From Actinomycetospora cinnamomea (GTDB lineage Bacteria > Actinomycetota > Actinomycetes > Mycobacteriales > Pseudonocardiaceae): a stretch of DNA of 64,000 bases. Shown here one piece after another: positions 1-9,306 of this stretch (position 1 is its first letter; every line of letters begins with the position of its first letter). Both the position numbers and the translations under genes were made by a program. Location of the stretch: assembly GCF_003096675.1 (NCBI RefSeq), contig NZ_QEKW01000011.1:91904-155903 (forward strand), read 5' to 3'. The notes beneath the pieces are model-generated. The model had not been told where the DNA came from and did no database searches. It saw only the letters and a list, made by a program, of their open reading frames with translations.

Positions 1-332
1 CCGCCGAGCTCCTCGACGAGCGCCTGCGCGTCCGGCGCCGAGCGCGTGTCGTTCCACAGCAGCGCGTCGCGCACGGGCTCGCCGGCGTCGTCGAGCAGCA
101 CCATCCCGTGCTGCTGACCGGCCACGCCGATCGCCGCGACGTCGTCCGTGCCGACCTCGCCGAGTGCCCCGGCCAGCGCGTCCCACCAGACCCGCGGGTC
201 GACCTCGGTGCCGTCGGGATGGGAGCGGCGGGACTCGCGCACCACCCGACCGTCGGTCGGGTCGACGACGAGCACCTTGGTGGCCTGGGTCGACGAGTCG
301 ACCCCGGCCACGAACCCCGCTGAACGCGCCAT
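1..332 (-). CDS. xylB: Xylulokinase (FGGY kinase), N-terminal part only
   Basis: The gene runs off the left edge, so only about the first 110 residues are seen. They carry the FGGY-kinase opening ([13 protein letters not shown], residues 8-20, first phosphate-binding loop), AGQQHG (71-76) and WNDTRS (93-98), which are typical of xylulokinases. The family phosphorylates D-xylulose to D-xylulose 5-phosphate for the pentose phosphate pathway. The ATG at 332 opens the first full-length family match. It is divergent from the SRPBCC gene. A polyol/sugar ABC importer lies 2.7 kb away, so a role in pentose or polyol use is plausible. Other FGGY kinases (ribulokinase, glycerol kinase) are less likely from the QQHGMV motif. 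Confidence 0.85.
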   Translation of the reverse strand, partial: MARSAGFVAGVDSSTQATKVLVVDPTDGRVVRESRRSHPDGTEVDPRVWWDALAGALGEVGTDDVAAIGVAGQQHGMVLLDDAGEPVRDALLWNDTRSAPDAQALVEELG

Positions 333-392
333 GGCGGCAGTATCCCCGCGACCCCCGTCCCGGCACGGGATCACCGGGCGGCCCTTCGTGCA

Positions 393-422
393 TTGTCCTT
401 TTTAAGTATCAGCCGATACGGT
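393..422 (+). promoter_or_regulatory. Candidate promoter with overlapping palindromic operator
   Basis: TTGTCC (393-398) and TACGGT (417-422) are 18 bases apart and resemble -35 and -10 boxes for the SRPBCC gene. A small inverted repeat GTATC-N4-GATAC (406-419) lies inside the spacer and overlaps the -10 box. That is the usual position for a repressor of the TetR or MerR type. No such regulator is adjacent in the window. This is a pattern reading only. Confidence 0.4.
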
Positions 423-448
423 AGAACGACCAACCGGAGGAGGGCCGC

Positions 449-1003
449 ATGGACACGACAGCCGACGAGATCCTGGTCGTGGCGCGCAGGATGGAGGCGC
501 CGGCGGAGCGGGTGTTCGACGTCCTCGCCGATCCCGCGACCCACGCCGCGATCGACGGCACCGGGTGGGTGTGCGAGCCGCTGACGACCGAGCCGATCCG
601 CGAGGTCGGGCAGCACTTCGGTATGGGCATGTACCACCCGAACCACCCCGACGGGCACTACCGCATCCACAACCGCGTCGAGGTGCTCGAGCGCCCGCGG
701 GCCATCGCCTGGAAGCCCGGGTACGAGCAGCCCGACGGCGCGATGGGATACGGCGGCTGGACCTGGCGCTACGACCTCGAGCCCGAGGGTGACGAAGCGT
801 GCCGCGTGACGCTGACCTACGACTGGTCGCGCGTGCCGGCCCCGGTGCGCGAGTACATCAGCTTCCCGCCGTTCGGCACCGACCACGTCGAGCGCTCGCT
901 GGACAACCTCGCCGGGCTGGCCGCCTCGTGGTCCGGGCGAGCCGACCACGACGATCCCGTCCACCGCGACGCGCCGCCCGGACGGGTCGGTCCCGGCGCA
1001 TAG
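449..1003 (+). CDS. SRPBCC (START-like) family protein
   Basis: A 184-residue protein with the SRPBCC/polyketide cyclase-like pattern: an N-terminal strand (ILVVARRMEAPAERVFDVLAD), a central stretch rich in aromatic residues (HFGMGMYHPNHPDGHYRIHN), a WTWRYDLEP strand, and a C-terminal helix (DHVERSLDNLAGLAA). The fold forms a hydrophobic pocket for small ligands, and the ligand here is unknown. No signal peptide is seen, so it should be cytoplasmic. The start is set by a GGAGGAGGG ribosome site just upstream of the ATG. The last 20 residues are charged and look disordered. It appears to be a single-gene unit behind the palindrome-bearing promoter. Confidence 0.75.
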   Translation: MDTTADEILVVARRMEAPAERVFDVLADPATHAAIDGTGWVCEPLTTEPIREVGQHFGMGMYHPNHPDGHYRIHNRVEVLERPRAIAWKPGYEQPDGAMGYGGWTWRYDLEPEGDEACRVTLTYDWSRVPAPVREYISFPPFGTDHVERSLDNLAGLAASWSGRADHDDPVHRDAPPGRVGPGA

Positions 1004-1122
1004 GGGCGAATGTCCTCCCGGTCGGCTCCCGCACGCCGGGCCCTACCGGGTCTCGCCAAGGGCCCTGGTGGTCCTGCACGCCGGCTGTGGCGCGGCGCAG
1101 GGTGCGGCGCGAGGTGGACGGC

Positions 1123-1839
1123 ATGGCTCGCCGTCGTGAGGAGGACGGTCATGGACCTCGTGGATCGTTGTCTGATCACTCTGTGCGCGCGTCGGATGCG
1201 CCGCACGATCATGGGCCGGCCCCGCTGTCGGAGCGGCCGGACCGGGGGCGGATCGCGTCCGCGGAGGCGACGGAGATCGTTGCGCGCGTTCGACGGCACT
1301 ACACGGCGGAGGTCGCCCAGCTCGGCGAGCAGGCGACGTGGGGGAGCCGGCTGCTGACCAGGACGGCCTGTCTCACCCTCGCGGTGAAGCGCAGCCTCGA
1401 GGAGCAGGGCGTCGACCCGGCCGAGGCGCTCCGGATCGCTGCCGACGTCAACTGGAGGTGCTACCGATCGGTGGCGAACCTGTCGGCTTCGGTGGTCCGG
1501 TGGGTCGTACGTGACCCGGCCACCCGGCTCCGGATCAACGTGCGCCTGGAGCAGGGTTTCCCGTACAACGACCCGGGCTTCGAGCACGTCCGCGTCGGTC
1601 CCTATGCCTACGACGTCCGCCGCTGCCCGATGGCGGACTTCCTGGTCGCCCGCGGCGAGCGCGAGCTGTGCCTACGCGCGTTCTGCGGGATGGATTTCCC
1701 TCGCGTCGAGGAACTCTGGGGCGCCCGTCTCACCCGCACCACGACCCTGGCGGCGGGCGACGACGCCTGTCGCTTCCGCTACGAGCCGGTGACCGCCGCG
1801 TCCCGATCAGCCGGAACCGGGGCGCCCGTGCGAGCGTGA
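1123..1839 (+). CDS. L-2-amino-thiazoline-4-carboxylic acid hydrolase-like protein
   Basis: About 238 residues. The C-terminal half has the pattern of the L-2-amino-thiazoline-4-carboxylic acid (ATC) hydrolase family: RCPMADFLVARGERELC, a CGMDFPRVEELWG segment and a closing strand with FRYEP. In the founding member the enzyme opens the thiazoline ring on the route to L-cysteine, but most family members are of unknown substrate. A conserved Cys pair (RCP and FCGMD) stands out. The first 60 residues are low complexity and may not belong to the domain. The ATG at 1123 is preceded by GAGGTGG; no better in-frame start is seen. No partner gene gives context. Confidence 0.65.
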   Translation: MARRREEDGHGPRGSLSDHSVRASDAPHDHGPAPLSERPDRGRIASAEATEIVARVRRHYTAEVAQLGEQATWGSRLLTRTACLTLAVKRSLEEQGVDPAEALRIAADVNWRCYRSVANLSASVVRWVVRDPATRLRINVRLEQGFPYNDPGFEHVRVGPYAYDVRRCPMADFLVARGERELCLRAFCGMDFPRVEELWGARLTRTTTLAAGDDACRFRYEPVTAASRSAGTGAPVRA

Positions 1840-1876
1840 TCCTGTCGGGGTGCCGGGTTCGAGACGCCCCGGCCCC

Positions 1877-2869
1877 TCAGCAGCCGCAGGACTCCCGCAC
1901 GACCAGGCGCGGGGCGAGGCGGCGGGTCGTCGGCGGCGCGTCGGGGTCGCCGATGCGGGCGAGCAGCATCTGCACCGCGGTCGCCGCGATCTCGCCGAAC
2001 GGCTGGGCGACGACCGTGAGGCGCGGGGAGAACAGGTCGGCCCAGGCGAAGTCGTCGAACGCGGCCACCGCCACGTCGCGCGGCACCACCAGCCCCGCGT
2101 CGCGCAGCGCCTGCATGACGCCGATGGTCATGCTGTTGTTGCCGGCCACGATGGCGGTCGGCGGGTCGTCGAGGGCGAGCAGGCGGTGCACGGCGCGGCG
2201 CGCGGGCTCCGTCGCCGACTCCCCGCTGACCTCCAGCTCCGGGTCGGCGGGCAGGCCCCGGCGGCGCAGGGCGTCGCGGTGGCCGTCGCGGCGCTCGGAG
2301 GTGGTCGACAGCCCGTCGAGGCCCGCGACCAGCCCGATGCGCGTGTGCCCGTGGTCGGCGAGGTGGCCGGTGAGCGCGGCGGTGGCCTCGCAGTTCTCGC
2401 TGCCGACCTGGTCGTGGTCGGCGTCGATGAGGCGGTCGAGCAGCACCGTGGGGACCTGGTGGCGCGCGAGGTAGGCCAGGGCCGCCTCGGGGCGGGCCGA
2501 CGGCGCGAGCACGACGCCGTCGACGCGGTGGTGGTGCAGGCGGGTGACGACGGTCAGCTCGTACTCGGGGTCCTCGCGCGGGTCGACCAGCAGCAGCGTG
2601 TAGCCCGCCTCGGCGGCCGCGGACTCGGCGGCGTGGAGCAGCTCACCGAAGTAGGGGTTGGAGATCGCCGAGAGCACCAGACCCATCGTCGTGGTCCGGG
2701 CGGTGGCCAGGGAGCGGGCGACGGTGTTGGGCGTGTAGTGGGTCGCGGCGACCGCCGACAGCACGAGCTCCCGGGTGCGGGCGCGCACCGGGCGGGTGCC
2801 GTTGAGGACGTGGGAGACGGTCGCGGTGGAGACACCGGCCATCCGCGCGACATCGGCCATCGTGACCAT
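1877..2869 (-). CDS. LacI-family transcriptional regulator
   Basis: A typical LacI/GalR repressor of 330 residues. An N-terminal helix-turn-helix (MADVARMAGVSTATVSHVL, residues 4-22) and hinge (TPNTVARSLAT) are followed by a periplasmic-binding-protein-like sugar domain (GLVLSAISNPYFGELL, and DGVVLAP, VPTVLLDR, AAFDDFAWADLFSPRLTVV). The ATG at 2869 has GGGAG at good spacing; an upstream in-frame start would add a low-complexity leader without homology. It is divergent from the polyol/sugar ABC importer, with a LacI-type operator in the shared region. The simplest reading is a local repressor released by the imported sugar or its phosphate. Confidence 0.9.
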   Translation of the reverse strand: MVTMADVARMAGVSTATVSHVLNGTRPVRARTRELVLSAVAATHYTPNTVARSLATARTTTMGLVLSAISNPYFGELLHAAESAAAEAGYTLLLVDPREDPEYELTVVTRLHHHRVDGVVLAPSARPEAALAYLARHQVPTVLLDRLIDADHDQVGSENCEATAALTGHLADHGHTRIGLVAGLDGLSTTSERRDGHRDALRRRGLPADPELEVSGESATEPARRAVHRLLALDDPPTAIVAGNNSMTIGVMQALRDAGLVVPRDVAVAAFDDFAWADLFSPRLTVVAQPFGEIAATAVQMLLARIGDPDAPPTTRRLAPRLVVRESCGC

Positions 2870-2950
2870 GCCCGGCTCCCGTCCTCGGCCCCGCGAGGAA
2901 TTTCTACCCTGTCCGGCCCCTCCTGCACCCGCCCCGCGCAACTGATGCGG

Positions 2951-2962
2951 TTAAGCGCTTGC
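2951..2962. promoter_or_regulatory. LacI-type operator
   Basis: TTAAGCGCTTGC contains the perfect 8-base palindrome AAGCGCTT (2953-2960) with the central CG step typical of LacI/GalR operators. It lies about 82 bases upstream of the LacI-family start and about 100 bases upstream of the importer start, in the divergent intergenic region. Both position and sequence fit autoregulation and control of the importer operon. Confidence 0.7.
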
Positions 2963-3060
2963 GCCTCACGGAGCGCAGTTCTACGGTCACTCGCACCGCC
3001 AGTGGCCCAGGTCACGCTCGACGGCGGCGCCGGGATGGCCACGGGGGGCGGGAGGCGCGG

Positions 3061-4446
3061 ATGCGCGGGGCGGCGCAGCGACGGTGGCGGGGTCGGGGAC
3101 GCGGTCGGGCACCGTCGGTCCTGGCCGCGATCCTGGCGAGCCTGGCGCTCGTCGCCGGCTGCTCGGGCGCGGGAGCGCTCGGGACGGCCGAGGGCGTCGA
3201 GACCGTCACGGTCGCGATCGTGTCCAACCCGCAGATGGAGGACGCGATCTCCCTCTCGCCGCAGTTCGAGGCCGAGAACCCGGGGATCCGGCTGCGCTTC
3301 GTCTCGCTGTCGGAGAACGAGGCCCGAGCGAAGATCACGGCCTCGGTCGCCACCGGCGGGGGCGAGTTCGACATCGTCATGATCTCGAACTACGAGACGC
3401 CGATGTGGGCGCAGAACGGCTGGATCACCGACCTCGAGCCCTACATGGCGCGCACCCCCGGCTACGACCGGGCCGACTTCATCCCGACCGTGCGCGACTC
3501 CCTGTCCTACGAGGGGCGGATGTACTCGGTGCCGTTCTACGGCGAGTCGTCCTTCCTCATGTACCGCAAGGACCTCTTCGAGCAGGCCGGCATCCAGATG
3601 CCCGCCCAGCCGACGTGGCCGCAGATCGCCGAGTTCGCGGCGCGGCTCGACCAGGGCGAGGGCCAGCGCCGCGGCATCTGCCTGCGCGGCAAGCCCGGCT
3701 GGGGCGAGCTCATGGCCCCGCTCGACACGGTGATCAACACCTTCGGCGGGCGCTGGTACGACCCGCAGTGGCAGGCCCAGCTCACCTCGCCCGAGGTGCG
3801 CCGGGCGGTGCAGTTCTACGTCGACCTCGTGCGCACCCACGGCCAGCCCGGCGCCTCGCAGTCCGGCTTCTCCGAGTGCGCCACGCAGTTCGGCCAGGGC
3901 CAGGTCGCCATGTGGTACGACGCGACGTCGGCCGCGGGCACGGTGGAGGACCCGGAGGAGTCGACGGTCGCCGGGCGCATCGGCTACGCGCCGGCCCCGG
4001 TCGTCGCGACGCCGTCGTCGGGCTGGCTCTACTCCTGGGCGCTCGGCATCCCGCAGACCTCCCCGCGCAAGGACGCGGCGTGGCGGTTCATGGCGTGGAT
4101 GACCGACCGGCAGTACATCCAGCGTGTCGGCCAGGAGATCGGGTGGACCTCGGTCCCGCCGGGCTCACGCCAGTCGACCTACGCGAACCCGGAGTACCAG
4201 CGGGTGTCGAACGCCTACGCGCCGCTGATCCTGCAGGGCCTGCAGCGTGCGAACCCGCAGCAGCCGACGGTGCAGCCGGTGCCGTACGAGGGCGTGCAGT
4301 TCGTCCGCATCCCCGAGTTCCAGGACCTGGGCACCCGCGTCAGCCAGCAGATCAGCGCGGCGATCGCCGGGCAGATCAGCGTCGACGAGGCCCTGGAGCA
4401 GTCGCAGAACTACGCGCAGACGGTGGGGGAGAGCTACCAGCGATGA
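3061..4446 (+). CDS. Extracellular solute-binding lipoprotein of polyol/sugar ABC transporter
   Basis: A 461-residue family 1 extracellular solute-binding protein. The signal peptide ends in a lipobox (LVAGC, Cys34), so the mature protein should be lipid-anchored outside the membrane. The body has family features: FDIVMISNYETPMWAQNGW, YSVPFYGESSFLMYRKDLF and a C-terminal DAAWRFMAWMTDRQYIQ segment. The ATG at 3061 follows GGAGGC; an earlier in-frame start would place about 34 arginine-rich residues before the signal peptide and is unlikely. It is the first gene of a four-gene operon. The permease type points to polyols such as sorbitol, mannitol or arabinitol as ligand, but the substrate is not proven. 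Confidence 0.88.
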   Translation: MRGAAQRRWRGRGRGRAPSVLAAILASLALVAGCSGAGALGTAEGVETVTVAIVSNPQMEDAISLSPQFEAENPGIRLRFVSLSENEARAKITASVATGGGEFDIVMISNYETPMWAQNGWITDLEPYMARTPGYDRADFIPTVRDSLSYEGRMYSVPFYGESSFLMYRKDLFEQAGIQMPAQPTWPQIAEFAARLDQGEGQRRGICLRGKPGWGELMAPLDTVINTFGGRWYDPQWQAQLTSPEVRRAVQFYVDLVRTHGQPGASQSGFSECATQFGQGQVAMWYDATSAAGTVEDPEESTVAGRIGYAPAPVVATPSSGWLYSWALGIPQTSPRKDAAWRFMAWMTDRQYIQRVGQEIGWTSVPPGSRQSTYANPEYQRVSNAYAPLILQGLQRANPQQPTVQPVPYEGVQFVRIPEFQDLGTRVSQQISAAIAGQISVDEALEQSQNYAQTVGESYQR

Positions 4447-5384
4447 CGACCACGTTGGAACGTCCCGCCCCGGACAAGCAGGCCGGCGGCGCGCCGATGA
4501 TCGACCGCGCCGAGGGCTGGCGCCGCCGGGCCCCGCTGCTCCCGGCGCTCATCTTCACGATCATCGTCACGCAGATCCCGTTCCTCCTGACGATCTTCTA
4601 CTCGCTCCAGTCCTGGAACCTCGTCCGGCCGGGCTCGCAGAGCTTCGTCTGGTTCCAGAACTACGCCGACGTCTTCACCGACAGCCAGTTCCGCCAGGTC
4701 GCGCTCAACACCGTGGTGATGACGCTGGGCTCGGTGCTCATCGCCGTGGCGTTGGGGCTGGTCCTGGCGCTGCTGCTCAACCGCCAGTTCTTCGGTCGCG
4801 GCGTGGTGCGCACGCTGCTGATCACGCCGTTCCTCATCACGCCGGTGGCGGCGGCGCTGCTGTGGCGCACGGTGCTGCTCGACCCGACGCTCGGCCTGGT
4901 CAACTTCGTGCTCTCGCCGTTCGGGGCGTCGGGCACCGAGTGGATCAGCGAGTTCCCGCTGGCGTCGGTGATGGCCGCCCTGGTGTGGCAGTGGACGCCG
5001 TTCATGATGCTGCTGCTGCTCGCGGGCCTGCAGAGCCAGCCGACCGACCAGCTGGAGGCGGCGCGGGTCGACGGCGCGAACTCGTGGTCGATCTTCCGGG
5101 AGCTGACGCTGCCGCACCTGCGGCGGTTCATCGAGCTGGGCGTCGTGCTCGGGACGATCTACCTGGTCAACACCTTCGACACCGTCTACATGATGACCCA
5201 GGGCGGGCCGGGTGTCGCCAGCGCCAACCTGCCCTTCTACATCTACCAGCGCGCGTTCCTGGGCTTCGACATCGGTCAGTCGGCGGCGATGGGTGTCGTG
5301 GTCGTGATCCTGACGCTGATCGCGGCGACGTTCGCGCTGCGGCTGTTGTTCCGGACGTTCTCGGGTGAGGAGGAGGCGGCCTGA
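4443..5384 (+). CDS. ABC transporter permease, polyol/sugar type (first subunit)
   Basis: A 313-residue inner-membrane permease of the binding-protein-dependent (MalF-like) class with about six hydrophobic segments (for example ALIFTIIVTQIPFLLTIFY and VLIAVALGLVLALLL). The cytoplasmic EAA loop that contacts the ATPase is seen as EAARVDGANSW with LTLP following. LITPFLITPVAAALLWRTV resembles subunits of sorbitol/mannitol importers. Its ATG overlaps the TGA of the binding-protein gene (ATGA), which implies translational coupling. It pairs with the following permease to form the channel. Confidence 0.88.
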   Translation: MTTTLERPAPDKQAGGAPMIDRAEGWRRRAPLLPALIFTIIVTQIPFLLTIFYSLQSWNLVRPGSQSFVWFQNYADVFTDSQFRQVALNTVVMTLGSVLIAVALGLVLALLLNRQFFGRGVVRTLLITPFLITPVAAALLWRTVLLDPTLGLVNFVLSPFGASGTEWISEFPLASVMAALVWQWTPFMMLLLLAGLQSQPTDQLEAARVDGANSWSIFRELTLPHLRRFIELGVVLGTIYLVNTFDTVYMMTQGGPGVASANLPFYIYQRAFLGFDIGQSAAMGVVVVILTLIAATFALRLLFRTFSGEEEAA

Positions 5385-6274
5385 TGGCGGTCACGACGAG
5401 CACCCCGCCCGACGAGCGGACCCCGGACACCGCCGAGGGCGCGCCCGAGCCCCGGCGGCGGCGCGGCAACGCGGTGGACGTCTGGCTGGGCGTCATCGCC
5501 TGGGTGGTCGGCATCGCGTTCTTCTTCCCGGTGTTCTGGATGGTTCTGACCTCCTTCAAGACGGAGGCGGACGCCTACACCCCGACACCGAAGATCATCT
5601 TCGAGCCGACGCTGGAGCAGTACGAGGGCGTCTTCTCGTCCGGCATCGGGCCGTACCTCGCGAACTCGGTCGGCGCCACCGTGATCTCCACGCTGCTCGT
5701 GCTGCTGCTCGCGATCCCCGCGGCGTTCGCGCTGTCGCTGCGTCCAGTGCAGAAGACGTCCGACGTGCTGTTCTTCTTCATCTCGACCAAGATGCTGCCG
5801 GTCGTCGCCGCGATCGTGCCGATCTACGTCGTGGTCAACGAGATCGGGGCGCTGGACAACATCTGGACGCTCATCGTCCTCTACACCGGCATGAACCTGC
5901 CGATCGCGGTGTGGATGATGCGCTCGTTCTTCCTCGAGGTCCCCGGCGAGCTGCTCGAGCAGGCGAGCATCGACGGCGCCCCGCTCTGGCGCACGCTGCG
6001 CGAGATCGTGCTGCCGATCATCTCGCCGGGCATCTTCGCCACCGCGCTGATCTGCGTGATCTTCGCCTGGAACGAGTTCTTCTTCGCGGTCAACCTCACC
6101 GCGGCCAACGCCGGCACGGTGCCGGTGTTCCTGGTCGGGTTCATCACCTCGGAGGGCCTCTACTGGGCCCAGCTCTCCGCGGCGGCGACCCTGGCCGCGC
6201 TACCCGTCGTCATCGCGGGCTGGGTGGCGCAGAACAAGCTGGTGCAGGGCCTGTCGTTCGGCGCCGTGAAGTAA
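5384..6274 (+). CDS. ABC transporter permease, polyol/sugar type (second subunit)
   Basis: A 296-residue MalG-like permease with six predicted membrane segments and a clear EAA loop (EQASIDGAPLWRTLREI). The stretch STKMLPVVAAIVPIYVV is characteristic of polyol importer subunits of the MtlG/SmoG kind. The ATG shares one base with the previous TGA (TGATG), so translation is coupled. It should form the heterodimeric pore with the preceding permease, with the UgpC/MalK-like ATPase docking on both. Confidence 0.88.
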   Translation: MAVTTSTPPDERTPDTAEGAPEPRRRRGNAVDVWLGVIAWVVGIAFFFPVFWMVLTSFKTEADAYTPTPKIIFEPTLEQYEGVFSSGIGPYLANSVGATVISTLLVLLLAIPAAFALSLRPVQKTSDVLFFFISTKMLPVVAAIVPIYVVVNEIGALDNIWTLIVLYTGMNLPIAVWMMRSFFLEVPGELLEQASIDGAPLWRTLREIVLPIISPGIFATALICVIFAWNEFFFAVNLTAANAGTVPVFLVGFITSEGLYWAQLSAAATLAALPVVIAGWVAQNKLVQGLSFGAVK

Positions 6275-6286
6275 GGGGACAGTCCA

Positions 6287-7378
<1,092 letters not shown>

Positions 7379-7397
7379 CGGCAGGCGTGGCGCCCGC

Positions 7398-7448
7398 GTC
7401 AGCGGTGGGCCATCGCAGACATCCAGTGTCCGTAGCGCCACACGCTCG
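7398..7448 (-). repeat. 51-bp dispersed repeat, copy 1
   Basis: In minus orientation this matches the copies at 18567 and 56711 over 51 bases. All three begin CGAGCGTGTGG, contain TACGGAC, and end with a GTC-GCGRTGGCCCACSGCTGAC-like dyad. It lies 19 bases after the importer ATPase stop. It is a non-coding sequence found at gene ends; function unknown. Confidence 0.8.
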
Positions 7449-7605
7449 CCCGGAAATGGCTCGCGCGCCCTGCGCCGAGCGGCCTAGCGTCCGCTCCGTG
7501 ACCCAGCAGCTCTACGGCTGACCAGAGCCCGCCCCCGCACCGCCGGCACGCCCGCCCGGCGGTGCCCGCGCCCGCCCTCGTCCCGTCCTGCTCCCGGAGT
7601 CCGTC

Positions 7606-8781
7606 ATGGCCCACGTCCTCATGGTCGGCGTCGCCGCCCACGGTCACACCCACCCGCACCTGCCCGTGATCGCCGAGCTCGTCTCGCGGGGGCACCGCGT
7701 CACCTACGCGATCCCCGCGCCGTTCGCCGAGATGGTCGCGGCGACCGGCGCGACGCCGCTGGTCCACACCTCGGTCCTGCCCGACCAGTCCCGCGGCGAG
7801 CAGTGGCCCGCCGACCCCGTCGCCGGCACCGCGCTCTTCCTCGACGAGGCCGTGCTGGCGCTCCCGCAGATCGCCGCGGGACTCGGCCCCGACGGTGCTG
7901 ACGTCCCCGACCTCGCCCTCTACGACATCGGCGGCTACCCCGCCCCTGTCCTGGCGCGGCGCTTCGGTGTCCCGGCGGTCCAGCTCTCGCCGGCGATGGT
8001 CGCCTGGGACGGGTTCGAGTCCGACCTGGCCGACGACCTCGCGTTCCGCCAGGAGCCGGGGTACCGGCGCTACCTCGCGCGCTTCGCGGCGTGGCTCGCC
8101 GAGCACGGGATCGACGACGACCCCGAGGAGTTCGTGGGGCGGCCGACGCGGTCGATCGTCGAGATCCCGCGCGCGCTGCAGCCGTGCGCCGACCGCGTCG
8201 ACCCGGAGATCTACACGTTCGTCGGCCCCGACCTCGCGCGCCGGGCGCAGGACGAGCAGTGGCCCGCGCCCACACGTCCGCTGGTGCTCGTGTCGTTCGG
8301 GTCGGCGTACCACGACGAGCCCGACCTGTTCCGGGCCTGCGCGGCCGCGTTCGCGCCGCTGGGCTGGGACGTCGTCCTGGCGGTCGGGCCGCACGTCGAC
8401 CTCGACGCGCTGGGCGAGCTGCCGCCGAACGTCGCCGCGCACCGGTGGGTGCCGCAGCTCGGGGTGCTGGGGCGCGCGAGCGCGTTCGTGACCCACGCGG
8501 GGATGGGCGGCTGCGCCGAGGGGCTGTGGTCCGGGGTGCCGATGATCGCGATCCCGCGGGCGGTCGACCAGTTCGGCAACGCCGCGATGCTCGAGTCGCT
8601 CGGCGTCGCCCGGACGGTCCCGGCCGAGGACGCCACGCCCGAGGTCCTGCGGGCGGCCCTCGTGGCGTTGACGTCCTCGCCCGAGGTGGCGGAGCGGGTC
8701 GCGGCGCAGCGCGAGGAGCTCCGCCGCGCCGGCGGTGCCGCGGCGGCCGCCGACGTCGTCGAGGCGGTGCTCGGAGGGTGA
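7606..8781 (+). CDS. Macrolide-type family 1 glycosyltransferase
   Basis: A 391-residue GT-B fold glycosyltransferase of the MGT/UGT family. The N-terminal acceptor domain opens with GVAAHGHTHPHLPVIAEL. The C-terminal donor domain has LVLVSFGSAYHDEPDL and the nucleotide-sugar motif VTHAGMGGCAEGLWSGVPM, with a final Q-containing DQFGNAAML segment. Members transfer a hexose from UDP- or TDP-sugar to small molecules, including macrolides, sometimes inactivating them. No biosynthetic cluster is adjacent, so a protective or xenobiotic role is possible. The ATG at 7606 is the first residue of the domain. It converges on the VOC gene with only four bases between stops. Confidence 0.85.
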   Translation: MAHVLMVGVAAHGHTHPHLPVIAELVSRGHRVTYAIPAPFAEMVAATGATPLVHTSVLPDQSRGEQWPADPVAGTALFLDEAVLALPQIAAGLGPDGADVPDLALYDIGGYPAPVLARRFGVPAVQLSPAMVAWDGFESDLADDLAFRQEPGYRRYLARFAAWLAEHGIDDDPEEFVGRPTRSIVEIPRALQPCADRVDPEIYTFVGPDLARRAQDEQWPAPTRPLVLVSFGSAYHDEPDLFRACAAAFAPLGWDVVLAVGPHVDLDALGELPPNVAAHRWVPQLGVLGRASAFVTHAGMGGCAEGLWSGVPMIAIPRAVDQFGNAAMLESLGVARTVPAEDATPEVLRAALVALTSSPEVAERVAAQREELRRAGGAAAAADVVEAVLGG

Positions 8782-8785
8782 GCCG

Positions 8786-9175
8786 TCAGACCTGCACGAC
8801 GGCGATGTGGTTGCCGTCGGGGTCGCGCATCATGAACAGCGTCGGCGCGCCGGGCGCCTCCATGACGTCGTCGAGATCCACCCCGCCGGCCGCGCGCAGG
8901 CGCTCGTGCTCCGCACGCACGTCCGGGGTCTCGACGCCGATGCCGCCCCCGCCGGGTTCGCCGCCCATCGGGGGGTTGAGGGCCAGGCGCGCCGTCGAGC
9001 CCGGCGGGGCGACCTCGACCCAGCGGTTCTCGCCGTTCTCCCCGAACCGGGTGTCGCCGCGCAGCTCCCATCCGAGTTTCTCGGTGTAGAAGGCGATGGC
9101 GGCGTCCTGGTCGGCCACGGTGAACATGGCGACGCCGAGGTTCGAGACGGTCGTGGTGGGCGTGGACGCGGTCAT
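8786..9175 (-). CDS. VOC-family (glyoxalase/bleomycin resistance-like) protein
   Basis: A 129-residue protein of the vicinal oxygen chelate fold. The beta-alpha-beta-beta-beta halves are visible in LGVAMFTVADQDAAIAFYTEKLGWE and the closing FMMRDPDGNHIAVVQV. The Glu/His metal-ligand positions are only partly conserved, so the activity (glyoxalase, dioxygenase or binding protein) cannot be told. The ATG at 9175 has AAGGAG at ideal distance. It is likely monocistronic, and converges with the glycosyltransferase gene. Confidence 0.8.
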   Translation of the reverse strand: MTASTPTTTVSNLGVAMFTVADQDAAIAFYTEKLGWELRGDTRFGENGENRWVEVAPPGSTARLALNPPMGGEPGGGGIGVETPDVRAEHERLRAAGGVDLDDVMEAPGAPTLFMMRDPDGNHIAVVQV

Positions 9176-9306
9176 CGGCACTCCTTCGCCGGCGGTGGAC
9201 GGAGAACCGGATACGGTACTCGGAGCGGCCGGTCCTGGAAACGGACCACGCTGGGTGTCCGGGCGTCTCCGCCCCGTCACCCGCGGGCCGACCTTCGAGG
9301 TGGCCC

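Noticed and set aside
371..964. Long open reading frame on the minus strand opposite the SRPBCC gene
   Set aside because: It is the shadow of the plus-strand gene in GC-rich DNA. The plus-strand frame has family motifs, ribosome site and saturated third-position GC.
2969..3015. Possible fourth, degenerate copy of the 51-bp repeat (TACGG ... GGCCCA)
   Set aside because: Spacing between the conserved blocks differs from the three real copies and identity is low. A chance similarity is as likely.
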